In this document: positions 34,895-42,564 of the stretch, one piece after another
Position numbering within the stretch: the first letter of the stretch is position 1
Layout of the letters: the number at the start of each line of letters is the position of its first letter
From: Ferrovibrio sp.
GTDB taxonomy: Bacteria; Pseudomonadota; Alphaproteobacteria; Ferrovibrionales; Ferrovibrionaceae
NCBI RefSeq assembly: GCF_029255545.1
Contig: NZ_JANLJJ010000094.1
Coordinates: 53,870 to 117,869, forward strand
DNA: 64,000 nt
Direction: 5' to 3'
Notes under the pieces: generated by a model
What the model was told of the DNA's origin: nothing
Database searches by the model: none
The model's input: only the letters and a program-made list of their open reading frames with translations
Program-made: the position numbers and the translations under genes

Positions 34895-35806
34895 ATGCTG
34901 TCGGTGACCAGGATGGATCTAGACGGTCCTACGTCTCCCACTGCCCTGGTCATGAAGATTCTCAAATCCGAACCAAGCCTCACGCTGCCGATTCCAATCG
35001 AAGCAATCGCCCGACAGCTCGACATCACAGATATTGTCGAAATCGAGGCAGAAGGCTTCGTGGGTGGCCTGATTACCGACACCAGTCGCAGTGCTGGCTC
35101 CATCCTTGTTCGACGCGGCCTCATGGAAGAGCGTCGCCGATTCACCGTCGGGCATGAACTCGGCCATTTTCTAATGCGGCATCATAAAGGCGCTGCAGAA
35201 GGCTTCCGCTGCACGGCGGTCGATATGCGCCGTAACCAGCGGGTGGGAGAACTAACACCTGCCATGCGATGGGAGGTCGAGGCGAACGAATTCTCATCGC
35301 TGCTATTGATGCCCCCTCAGCTGTGGCGCAGGGAGATGGCAGGCTTCCGCCGACCAGAAATCGGTCAAGTGACGGAGATGGCCCAGCGCTTCGCGGTTAG
35401 CAAAGAAGCTGCGGCGCGGACTTTTGCGTCCTATCACGAGCTGCCGATAGCGATGGTTGTGGTGAAAGACGGCAAGTTCGAGCGGGTGTACCGCAACATC
35501 AGCAAGTTTCCGAAACTCTGCGTCACCCATGGCATGCCAATTCCAGTCGGGTCGGTCTTCCATCGAGCCAAAAACATCTCTGGGAAAGTTACCGACCTAG
35601 TTGAAGCCCGCGCAGAAGAGTGGCTGGAGTCTGATTGGGGCAAGCCGATGCCCGCCCTCTCAGAACAAGTGCAGTTCCAGGCTGGCGGCTACGCTCTAAT
35701 TATGCTCTGGGCCGAAATGGAGGAGCAGGACGATGAATACGATCCAGACGATGACCGAACCGCGAAACAGCGGCTGGCCGACCGCGTTTCGCGTTCCAAC
35801 AGATAA
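34895..35806 (+). CDS. ImmA/IrrE-family metallopeptidase
   Basis: 303 residues. Zinc motif HELGH at residues 87-91 (RFTVGHELGHFLMRHH) with the third-ligand region RWEVEANEFSSLLLMP. A C-terminal half of about 150 residues (VVKDGKFERVYRNISKFPKLCVTHG) follows as in IrrE-like proteins. ImmA/IrrE enzymes cleave the XRE repressor encoded with them when triggered by DNA damage or phage. Here that would derepress the divergent Ubl operon (inference from arrangement). Confidence 0.9.
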   Translation: MLSVTRMDLDGPTSPTALVMKILKSEPSLTLPIPIEAIARQLDITDIVEIEAEGFVGGLITDTSRSAGSILVRRGLMEERRRFTVGHELGHFLMRHHKGAAEGFRCTAVDMRRNQRVGELTPAMRWEVEANEFSSLLLMPPQLWRREMAGFRRPEIGQVTEMAQRFAVSKEAAARTFASYHELPIAMVVVKDGKFERVYRNISKFPKLCVTHGMPIPVGSVFHRAKNISGKVTDLVEARAEEWLESDWGKPMPALSEQVQFQAGGYALIMLWAEMEEQDDEYDPDDDRTAKQRLADRVSRSNR

Positions 35807-35858
35807 CGGGCGCCAACCCGAGCCGCGGTTGTATCCCTACGGTCGTTACGACCATTAG
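35733..35858 (+). CDS. possible overlapping small protein, 41 aa
   Basis: A 41-codon frame, MNTIQTMTEPRNSGWP ... YPYGRYDH, starts inside the last 75 bases of the ImmA gene in another frame and ends 52 bp beyond it. GGAGGAGCAGGACG precedes the ATG, though that sequence also encodes ImmA residues. No family recognised. Confidence 0.35.
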   Translation: MNTIQTMTEPRNSGWPTAFRVPTDNGRQPEPRLYPYGRYDH

Positions 35859-36229
35859 AACAACCCGTCATTCTCGCCTGCTTAACTGTGTAGTTTCACG
35901 CTCAGTAGATTTTTCTTCAAATCACTCTACAAGGACGACAATCTTGGGTGATTGACAGAGCCGCCGCCCTTTTACCGCCAAAAAACACTGTTAGACAAAT
36001 TCTCACTTATTGATTTGCGATTCTCATTTATTGCTGGACTGAACAGTAAATCCACCGAAACAACCAAATCACGCTCAGCGCGTTCCCCACGATGAACTTC
36101 CGGGAAGGCCCATCCACGTCTCCCATCAGACACATCTGAGCCAATCGATCTTCCGGCCTACTGGCTGGAAGATTGGTCCCGCACCGTATGTGTCTTAGAT
36201 GTAAAAGCACAAGTTCGAGATTTTTCCAT
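35859..36229. other. intergenic, nothing but one CAGTAGAT copy
   Basis: AT-richer DNA. One CAGTAGAT (35903-35910). No RNA gene or frame I would call. Confidence 0.4.
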
Positions 36230-36253
36230 TTATTGGTGTTATACCACCTGTAT
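36230..36253. promoter_or_regulatory. operator of the second XRE regulator (own promoter)
   Basis: TATTGGTG, one base, TATACCACC: matches 20 of 24 positions of the perfect palindrome at 38345-38368. It lies about 30 bp upstream of the XRE start, in the right place for autorepression. Confidence 0.7.
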
Positions 36254-36283
36254 TTAGTCCCCTCGGCCTGTTCGTTTGCGGCC

Positions 36284-36571
36284 ATGGACATTCGAAAAAT
36301 CGTTGGGCGAAATCTGCGCAAATTGCGGGTTGAGCGAGGAATGACAATAGACGACCTTGCCGGAGATGCTGATGCAGAACCCTCGTGGACTGCCAGGATC
36401 GAACGAGGCTTGGTCAACGTTGGAGTTGATCAGCTTGCCCGGTACGCAAAAGTGCTGAAAGTTAAGGTAGCTGACCTTTTCGTTGAGCCGGCCCCGGGTT
36501 CGGCGATTCCAAAGCCGCTAAAGCCTGGCCGGCGCCCTTCACGCAACTCACCAAAAGCTCGTAGTCGTTAA
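36284..36571 (+). CDS. XRE-family regulator (second)
   Basis: 95 residues from the ATG at 36284. Helix-turn-helix (RKIVGRNLRKLRVERGMTIDDLAGDADAEPSWTARIERGLVNVGVDQLARYAKVLKVKVADLF), then a basic, proline-rich tail (KPLKPGRRPSRNSPKARSR). Converges with the three-gene HAD operon. Near-identical palindromes at its own promoter and at the start of that operon indicate that it regulates both. Confidence 0.88.
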   Translation: MDIRKIVGRNLRKLRVERGMTIDDLAGDADAEPSWTARIERGLVNVGVDQLARYAKVLKVKVADLFVEPAPGSAIPKPLKPGRRPSRNSPKARSR

Positions 36572-36588
36572 GCTATAGCCATTCAAGT

Positions 36589-36957
36589 TTAGTGCTTGTG
36601 ATGGGCGGAACACCGGACACGATACCATCCCTTCGCAATCAACTCTCCAGGCTGACTGCAGACCCCGCATGTGCGTGCGCTAGTTTGCACTGCTGACTCA
36701 ATCAGTTCCTCGATTTCGTGACCTGCAACTGCCGCAATTCTCAATAGGCCATATTTCTCTTTCACCTGCCAAACCACGAACCCCTGACGGCACTCCGTGT
36801 CTAGGTGTTCGATCTTCTCGGCGAGATCCCAAAGCAACGGAATCCATCCTGCCTCAAACGAGAAGTCGCCAACCTTCTTGTCGGCAGTTAATTTTGCGAA
36901 TTTCTGCCGCAGATCGACTAGTGAGACCACTGGAATACACCTTGCTGTTCCCCTCAC
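36589..36957 (-). CDS. hypothetical protein with C-terminal zinc-ribbon-like motif
   Basis: 122 residues, GTG start overlapping the HAD gene stop by four bases (GTGA). An alpha/beta N-terminal part (FEAGWIPLLWDLAEKIEHLD ... FVVWQVKEKYGLLRIAA) is followed by ARTCGVCSQPG ... RVRCSAHHKH. The C-x2-C and C-x2-H cluster probably binds one zinc. No family name. Third gene of the HAD operon. Confidence 0.75.
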   Translation of the reverse strand: MRGTARCIPVVSLVDLRQKFAKLTADKKVGDFSFEAGWIPLLWDLAEKIEHLDTECRQGFVVWQVKEKYGLLRIAAVAGHEIEELIESAVQTSARTCGVCSQPGELIAKGWYRVRCSAHHKH

Positions 36958-37685
36958 GCGCGCAGGACCCTCAGAATCTGATAGGGACTATGCGTGCAGC
37001 GGACACAGCCGTGTGGCGCGGCCCCCTTTGACATCTCGATTGGTCCAAAATTGTATTTGTGCAATGTATGACCGAAACGATCCACCGGGATCTCACCCAA
37101 ATTTCCGACAGCGACATCCGCGATAAGGTCTCCATCAAGCATCGCGAAATCGGAGATCCTAAATCCCTTCCCCAGCGCTGCTGACGCCGAACAGAAGTCC
37201 GCCCACCGAATGCCATCGGCGTATGGCACCAACACTCCGCCCGGCAGACTTAGGATGCTTGGATCGTCGTCAAAAGCCGCATAGCTCTCAATCTCCCCGC
37301 CCGCATGCTGCACTCTGTTCAGCCACTGATAAATCTCGTCTGATCTCGTTGCGCCTTTTCCTTCAGGCTCAGTACACCAACTGGCATGCAGCCAAGTGGA
37401 AGAGAGTCCGTTGATGTCGAGAATGTGCTCGACATTCCTTCTTCCGAGCTTCCTCCAACTCGACGTGATGACAAGCCGGGCATCGTGTCCGAGTACTAAT
37501 TCCCCCACAAGCGACACGGCAACCGGGTCGAACTTCGGAACACGCGTCTCGCGATTAAACTTCCGAATTTCCGTTGCATCAAAAGGCTCGGGCAGATCAG
37601 CAAGATCTCCACCCCAGATCAAGGGCAGAGATCTTGCTCGGTGCGAAATCATCGGACCATCAAAGTCCAGGAAGATCACCTTCAT
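36954..37685 (-). CDS. HAD-superfamily phosphatase-like protein
   Basis: 243 residues from the ATG at 37685, which overlaps the upstream stop by four bases. HAD motif I MKVIFLDFDGPM (nucleophile D7, acid D9), motif II LVITSSWRK, and an acidic motif IV YAAFDDDPS. It resembles the HAD domain found alone or inside Swiss-army-knife RNA-repair proteins. The last 70 residues add a segment with HGCVRC that could bind metal. A phosphatase acting on nucleic-acid ends or nucleotides is plausible but unproven. Confidence 0.82.
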   Translation of the reverse strand: MKVIFLDFDGPMISHRARSLPLIWGGDLADLPEPFDATEIRKFNRETRVPKFDPVAVSLVGELVLGHDARLVITSSWRKLGRRNVEHILDINGLSSTWLHASWCTEPEGKGATRSDEIYQWLNRVQHAGGEIESYAAFDDDPSILSLPGGVLVPYADGIRWADFCSASAALGKGFRISDFAMLDGDLIADVAVGNLGEIPVDRFGHTLHKYNFGPIEMSKGAAPHGCVRCTHSPYQILRVLRA

Positions 37686-38318
37686 GTATTCCACACGTGA
37701 AGTTTTCCATCGAATTCGTTCAGTTCGTGCTGAGACAAAATGTAGATCTCTTCTTCCTTTGGATTCTCGCTTTGCACTTTTGCAAGGAGTTGATCAATGG
37801 TCCGGGACGACTTCCCGCCCTGCCGAGTACCCAAATGCCACCGCGGCCGATCTGCTTGTGTAACAGCAAAGTTTAAGCCCAAAGCAAGATGGCTCAGCGC
37901 TGGCGTCACCCCCCCATCCGTCTCGTCGCTCAGGATGACCCGACAAAAGCCCGGCAAGCCGAAACCTGGATCCGACGACGATGACCTCCCACAACTCGGC
38001 CTGTGCAGCAGTGGCCAGCGGAGGCGGCGACCAGCCCCACCTCCGCTGCCACTCGTTTGCCTCGTAGCGGAATATTCGACGCCACTCTTCTCTTTTCAGA
38101 AATTCTGCCTCCGCATCGGCTGGCGGCTCAACTTCTGGACCTGCCCAGACGGCAAGATACTTGCGGCCCTCGAAATCACTGGCGGTGCCTTTGCTAAAGT
38201 TGACTGAGGTTAGGCTCCCTGACGAAAGCCAGCTGCCAGAAGGAGTTCGACCGACCAAGATCACGGAGCCTTTCAGTTCGAATAGCATGGCACCTGCAAT
38301 CGGAATGTCAGTGTCCAT
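37682..38318 (-). pseudogene. unknown protein gene with apparent frameshift
   Basis: The first part (from ATG 38318; MDTDIPIAGAMLFELKG ... AAQAELWEVIVVG) reads well to about 37970. It then continues plausibly only in the +1 frame (GFGLPGFCRVILSDETDGG ... LNEFDGKLHVWNT, stop 37682). That second ending gives a perfect ATGA overlap with the HAD gene, as between the later genes, which argues it is the true C-terminus. Without the shift the protein would be about 211 residues. Either a real mutation, a programmed shift or a sequencing error. Family unknown. Confidence 0.6.
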
Positions 38319-38344
38319 CGGTCACGTCCTCACGTAAGGGTCTT

Positions 38345-38368
38345 ATATTGGTGGTATACCACCAATAT
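38345..38368. promoter_or_regulatory. 24-bp perfect palindrome, operator of the HAD operon
   Basis: ATATTGGTGGTA followed directly by its exact reverse complement, 27 bp upstream of the first gene of the HAD operon. It nearly matches the site in front of the XRE gene at 36284, so XRE likely represses the operon here. Confidence 0.8.
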
Positions 38369-38481
38369 TAATTGAAAATCATCAGCCATTTTCTGCTTTG
38401 TTGGGATCGATGGCAGGAGATTGAGCAACACTGCTCTGCGGCGATCGGCACACTGGTTGCGCTTGCAATTCCAGTCTGCAT

Positions 38482-38638
38482 GGGACAATTTGGGACACAC
38501 CGCTGCTAAAGCATGCTATCGATAGCTACTTGGGCAGATAACCCATCTGCAGTTTTCCGCTATTTTCCCAGGCGTCTGGAGGGAGCAAGTCAGCTTCCCA
38601 AGCTTACGACGGGGGTTCGATTCCCCTCACCCGCTCCA
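38482..38638 (+). repeat. tRNA-Gly attachment end (copy 2)
   Basis: Starts with two direct TGGGACA-like repeats, then CCGCTGCTAAAGCATG and CTGCAGTTTTCC, and ends with the 46-nt tRNA-Gly 3' piece (38593-38638). The arm is shared with 31927 and 52826. This is the right end of an integrated element; the direct repeats could be arm-type integrase sites. Confidence 0.75.
38593..38638 (+). repeat. 3' fragment of tRNA-Gly(CCC), attR-like
   Basis: 46 nt identical to 52936-52981. Contains the anticodon loop TTCCCAA, the T arm GGGGGTTCGATTCCCCT and the acceptor strand ACCCGCT plus CCA. The 5' half of the tRNA (acceptor GCGGGT and D arm) is absent from the window, so this is not a functional gene but the copy left by site-specific integration. 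Confidence 0.82.
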
Positions 38639-38837
38639 AATCACATCAAGCACTGACGCGACCTGGCGACGGCATGATTCAATTCGCCCGGCGCCGACTA
38701 TTCCTGGCAAGCGCGCATGCCTTCGGCCGCGGCACCGGCTACAGCGATCTTTTTTGATAGAGGCCGTCCTGGTGTTGCGCCTATCTGAATGAAACCCGTG
38801 GCGCCCGATCCAAACCACCCTTATCAATCTTCGTCGC

Positions 38838-39872
38838 ATGCGAGATACGCGCCCCATGAAGAAGATCGGCTTTCTATCCTTTGGACACTGGTCGGAATCA
38901 CCGCAATCAGCAGCCCGATCGGCCCAAGACGTTCTTTTACAATCCATTGACCTGGCCGTCGCGGCCGAAGAGCTTGGCGCCGATGGGGCATATTTCCGTG
39001 TCCATCACTTTGCCCGCCAGCTCGCCTCCCCCTTCCCTCTGCTCGCTGCAATCGGGGCCAGGACACGCCGGATCGAGATCGGCACCGCCGTCATCGACAT
39101 GCGGTATGAGAATCCCCTCTACATGGTCGAGACTGCCGGCGCCGCGGATCTGATCGCCGGTGGCCGCCTGCAGCTTGGCATTAGCCGTGGCTCACCTGAA
39201 CAGGTGATCGACGGCTGGCGCCATTTTGGTTACGCGCCTGCCGAAGGCGAAAGCGATGCCGACATGGGACGCCGGCATGGCGAGGTTTTCCTCTCGCTGT
39301 TGACGGGCAAAGGCTTTGCCCGGCCAAATCCCAACCCGATGTTCCCCAACCCACCCGGGTTGCTGCGCCTTGAACCCCACTCGGAAGGATTGCGTGATCG
39401 TATCTGGTGGGGCTCCGCCTCTGATGCGACCGCCGTCTGGGCGGCCCAGCAGGGCATGAACCTGCAAAGCTCGACCTTAAAGGCCGACGAGACTGGCGAA
39501 CCCTTTCACATCCAGCAAGCCAAACAGATTCGCCGCTATCGCGAGGCGTGGAAGGCGGCAGGGCATAAGCGTACGCCACGTATTTCTGTCTCGCGCTCCA
39601 TCTTTGCGCTGGTCAATGACCTCGACCGCGCCTATTTCGGCCGCGACACCAGCAGCGACCAGGTCGGCGTCATCGACAATATGCGGGCGATATTCGGCCG
39701 CAGCTACGCCGCCGAACCAGACCGGCTGATCGATGCCCTCAAAGGCGACGAAGCAATCGCCGAAGCTGATACGCTGTTGCTGACCGTGCCCAATCAGCTG
39801 GGCGTTGCCTACAACGCCCATGTCATCGAGACCATTCTCACCCAGATTGCGCCGGCACTCGGCTGGCGATGA
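38838..39872 (+). CDS. LLM-class flavin-dependent oxidoreductase
   Basis: 344 residues (an ATG at 38856, MKKIGFLSFG, may be the true start). Bacterial luciferase-like TIM barrel: IGFLSFGHWSES, ELGADGAYFRVHHFARQLASPFPLLAAIGARTRRIEIGTAVIDMRYENPLYMVETAGAADLIAGGRLQLGISRGSPEQ, and HIQQAKQIRRYREAW. These are family positions for flavin and substrate contact. Oxidises an unknown substrate with reduced flavin. First gene after attachment end 2, alone with slyX downstream. Confidence 0.93.
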   Translation: MRDTRPMKKIGFLSFGHWSESPQSAARSAQDVLLQSIDLAVAAEELGADGAYFRVHHFARQLASPFPLLAAIGARTRRIEIGTAVIDMRYENPLYMVETAGAADLIAGGRLQLGISRGSPEQVIDGWRHFGYAPAEGESDADMGRRHGEVFLSLLTGKGFARPNPNPMFPNPPGLLRLEPHSEGLRDRIWWGSASDATAVWAAQQGMNLQSSTLKADETGEPFHIQQAKQIRRYREAWKAAGHKRTPRISVSRSIFALVNDLDRAYFGRDTSSDQVGVIDNMRAIFGRSYAAEPDRLIDALKGDEAIAEADTLLLTVPNQLGVAYNAHVIETILTQIAPALGWR

Positions 39873-39923
39873 ACCGACGACCAGCGCCAACGAAACATCC
39901 GGGCTACGGAATAAAGGGGAACC

Positions 39924-40139
39924 ATGGCTGACGACAATGTCTCAATGCGCGTCACTGCACTTGAAGAGCGCGTCGCATACCAAGATGAGACAATCGATGC
40001 TCTGAATCAGGCCGTGACGAAACAATGGGCCCAAATCGACAAGCTGACGCGACTGGTCGACGCGCTGACCGATCGATTGCGCGAAGCCGAAGCCAAAGCA
40101 GCCCAAGGTCCGGTCACCGAGCGCCCGCCCCATTACTGA
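39924..40139 (+). CDS. slyX: SlyX family protein
   Basis: 71 residues behind AAAGGGGAACC. Single coiled coil (RVTALEERVAYQDETIDALNQAVTKQWAQIDKLTRLVDALTDRLREAE) and the conserved C-terminal ERPPHY. SlyX is a widespread small coiled-coil protein of unknown function. Confidence 0.92.
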   Translation: MADDNVSMRVTALEERVAYQDETIDALNQAVTKQWAQIDKLTRLVDALTDRLREAEAKAAQGPVTERPPHY

Positions 40140-40396
40140 TCAATAGAGACCCTGGAATATCTGCTGGGCCAGATCCTACTGGCAGGATTTAATTCCACCG
40201 CGATCAAAGTGGAAAATCCAATGACGAGTGATCTGCGCAGGTAGAACCTGCGCTCCAGCCACATACAAAAGGCATTTCTCTACCTGCTCAAAATGAACAA
40301 TCAGCCTTATTTCCCGCCAGGCAATATCTGGGGTTTCCCTGGGGCAGGCGCTTCAAATCAAAACTCTGTTCGAAGTTTTGCCCTATCACACATATT

Positions 40397-41806
40397 TCAG
40401 TCGCGATATTGCGGCCGGGCGCAGGGCAGGAATTGGCCGCGGCCGGCCCGACCGACCGGCCTGCCCTGCTCGATGACGATTTCGCCACGTGAGAGCACCG
40501 TGTCCGGCCAGGCCGATATCTCCATCCCCTCATAAGGCGTGTAGTCTACATTGTGGTGCAGCATGGCGTTACGAATGCTGCGCGGCGCACCGGTATCCCA
40601 CAGAACAATGTCGGCATCGGCGCCGATGGCGATCGAACCCTTGCGCGGGTAAAGCCCGTAGAGCTTCGCCGCATTGGTGGCCGTGAGCGCGACGAATTGC
40701 TGCAGCGTGATTCGCCCCTTCAGCACCCCTTCCGACAGCAGCAGCGCCATGCGGGTCTCAAGGCCGGGAATGCCGTTTGGGATCTTCGAGAAGGATGCCC
40801 CCTCGCCGGCCACTTTCTTGCCGGTCGGCCCATGCAGCCTGAAAGGCGCATGATCCGAAGAGACAATATCAAAGGTGCCATTGCGCAGGCTGGACCAGAT
40901 CACCTCCTGGTTCGCCTTGTCGCGGGGCGGCGGCGAACAGATGCACATGGCGCCGTCATGTCCCGGCCGGTCGAGATCCTCGGCACTGAGGAAGAGATAC
41001 TGCGGGCAGGTTTCGGCATGGATGCGCAGGCCGCGCGACTGCGCCCAGCGGATCTGCTCGACGGCCTCCCGGCCCGAAACATGCACGATCAGGATCGGCA
41101 CATCGACCAGTTCGGCAAAGCTGATGGCGCGATGGGTGGCCTCGCGCTCGACCAGCAGCGGCCGGGCCACCGCGTGATACTTCGGCGCGATCCGCCCCGC
41201 CAGCTCCAGCCGCTCGGTCAGCCAGGCGATAGCATCGGTGTTCTCGGCATGGATCATCGCCATGGCGCCCTCGCGGCGCGCCACATCCAGCGTCTCCAGG
41301 ATCTGGCGGTCGTTCAGCTTCAGGTCATCGTAAGTCATATAGATCTTGAACGACGTATAGCCTTCGCCGATCAGGGCCGGCAGCTCCTGGCCCAGCACCG
41401 AAGCGGTCGGGTCGCTGACGATCAGATGGAAGGCATAGTCAATCAGCGCCTTGCCCTCCGCGCGCGCGTGATAATCGGTGACCGCCGCACGCAGAGACTG
41501 CCCCTTCATCTGGCAGGCGAAGGGAATCACAGTCGTGGTGCCGCCGCAGGCTGCCGACAGCGTGCCGGACGCAAAATCGTCGGCCATCACCGAACCATCG
41601 CTCATCGGCTGGTCGAGATGGCAATGGGCGTCGATACCGCCTGGCAGCACCAGGCGGCCGGCCGCATCAATCTCGCGATATCCGGCGGAAAGCTCCTGTC
41701 CCAGCGCGGCGATCAGACCATTCCGGATACCAAGGTCGCAGACCATCGTATCGGCGGCCGTGGCGACACGCGCATTACGGATGACGAGATCAAAACGGCC
41801 ACTCAT
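40397..41806 (-). CDS. dihydropyrimidinase/hydantoinase
   Basis: 469 residues of the cyclic amidohydrolase family. Metal ligands in GGIDAHCHLDQP, the carboxylated lysine in GYTSFKIYMTYDDL, then AMIHAENTD, LIVHVSGREAVEQI and VSSDHAPFRLHG (catalytic aspartate). Opens dihydropyrimidine, hydantoin or related rings in the cytoplasm. Overlaps the racemase-like gene by four bases. The nearby hydroxyisourate hydrolase makes a ureide substrate (allantoin-like) possible. Confidence 0.92.
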   Translation of the reverse strand: MSGRFDLVIRNARVATAADTMVCDLGIRNGLIAALGQELSAGYREIDAAGRLVLPGGIDAHCHLDQPMSDGSVMADDFASGTLSAACGGTTTVIPFACQMKGQSLRAAVTDYHARAEGKALIDYAFHLIVSDPTASVLGQELPALIGEGYTSFKIYMTYDDLKLNDRQILETLDVARREGAMAMIHAENTDAIAWLTERLELAGRIAPKYHAVARPLLVEREATHRAISFAELVDVPILIVHVSGREAVEQIRWAQSRGLRIHAETCPQYLFLSAEDLDRPGHDGAMCICSPPPRDKANQEVIWSSLRNGTFDIVSSDHAPFRLHGPTGKKVAGEGASFSKIPNGIPGLETRMALLLSEGVLKGRITLQQFVALTATNAAKLYGLYPRKGSIAIGADADIVLWDTGAPRSIRNAMLHHNVDYTPYEGMEISAWPDTVLSRGEIVIEQGRPVGRAGRGQFLPCARPQYRD

Positions 41807-42564
41807 GACGATGCCGTGTCCTTGCCGCTGATCAAGGCTGTCAGGGCCGGCGCCACGCCCGTCACATCCTTGGGATCGGGCCGGCGGAAGCTGCCGGCAG
41901 TGGCCTTGCGCGGGCCCAGTTGCGCCAGCAGTTCGGCCTGCTTCACCGCCGCCGCCACGCCATCGATGACGGGCACCGGGATGCGGTCGGCCACGACCTG
42001 CGCCAGGCCGGCCAGTGGCGCACCGGCGAGGATGATGACGTCAGCCCCGTCCTGCTCGATGGCGCGGCGCGCCAGATCGACGAGCAGGGTTTCCTTCTCC
42101 GCCTGCACGTCGCCAATATCGCGGAACGGCCCATCCAGCAGGCGGATGCCGGCCAGACGTCCGGTCAGGCCGTGATACTCCACGCATTCGCGATACCATG
42201 GCCCGAGCGCCGTGGCGAAAGACACGATGGCGAAGCGCCGGCCCAGCATGCAGGCGGTCAGCATCGCAGCCTCCGCCAGGCCGATCACCGGCACCGGCAT
42301 CAACTCGCGCGCCCCGCCCAGGCCCGGATCGCCGAAGGCGGCAATCACCGCCGCATCGAACTGCCCGACTCGCTCGGCCAGCATTTCCAGCGCGACGCGG
42401 CCACCGATCACGGCCTCGGCCCGGGTGGCGATATAGGGCACGCCGTAGGAGGCCGTGGCGAAGCTCAGCGCCGTCTCCGCGCCGGCGGCGGCCCGCGCAG
42501 CGGTGGCGATGCGGTCGGTCACCGATTGCGAGGTATTCGGGTTGATCAGCAATATGCGTGTCAT
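41803..42564 (-). CDS. Asp/Glu/hydantoin racemase-like protein lacking both catalytic cysteines
   Basis: 253 residues from the ATG at 42564 (ATGA overlap with the amidase stop). MTRILLINPNTSQSVT and AEAAMLTACMLGRRFAIVSFATALGPWY match hydantoin/allantoin racemases. Where those have ACFGDPGL this has AAFGDPGL, and where they have LGCAGM it has LAGAPLAG. The two-cysteine proton relay is therefore missing. It may hydrolyse, bind or decarboxylate rather than racemise. Between the hydantoinase and amidase genes. Confidence 0.85.
   Translation of the reverse strand: MTRILLINPNTSQSVTDRIATAARAAAGAETALSFATASYGVPYIATRAEAVIGGRVALEMLAERVGQFDAAVIAAFGDPGLGGARELMPVPVIGLAEAAMLTACMLGRRFAIVSFATALGPWYRECVEYHGLTGRLAGIRLLDGPFRDIGDVQAEKETLLVDLARRAIEQDGADVIILAGAPLAGLAQVVADRIPVPVIDGVAAAVKQAELLAQLGPRKATAGSFRRPDPKDVTGVAPALTALISGKDTASS

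Noticed and set aside
36028-36417. 129-codon minus-strand frame
   Set aside because: Runs across the XRE promoter and operator and into its helix-turn-helix; unlikely to be coding.
38590-38638. tmRNA 3' end or complete tRNA gene
   Set aside because: T arm and CCA end belong to tRNA-Gly(CCC), but the acceptor 5' strand and D arm are absent, so it is only a fragment.
40553-42175. 540-codon plus-strand frame
   Set aside because: Antisense to hydantoinase and racemase-like genes; no domain.
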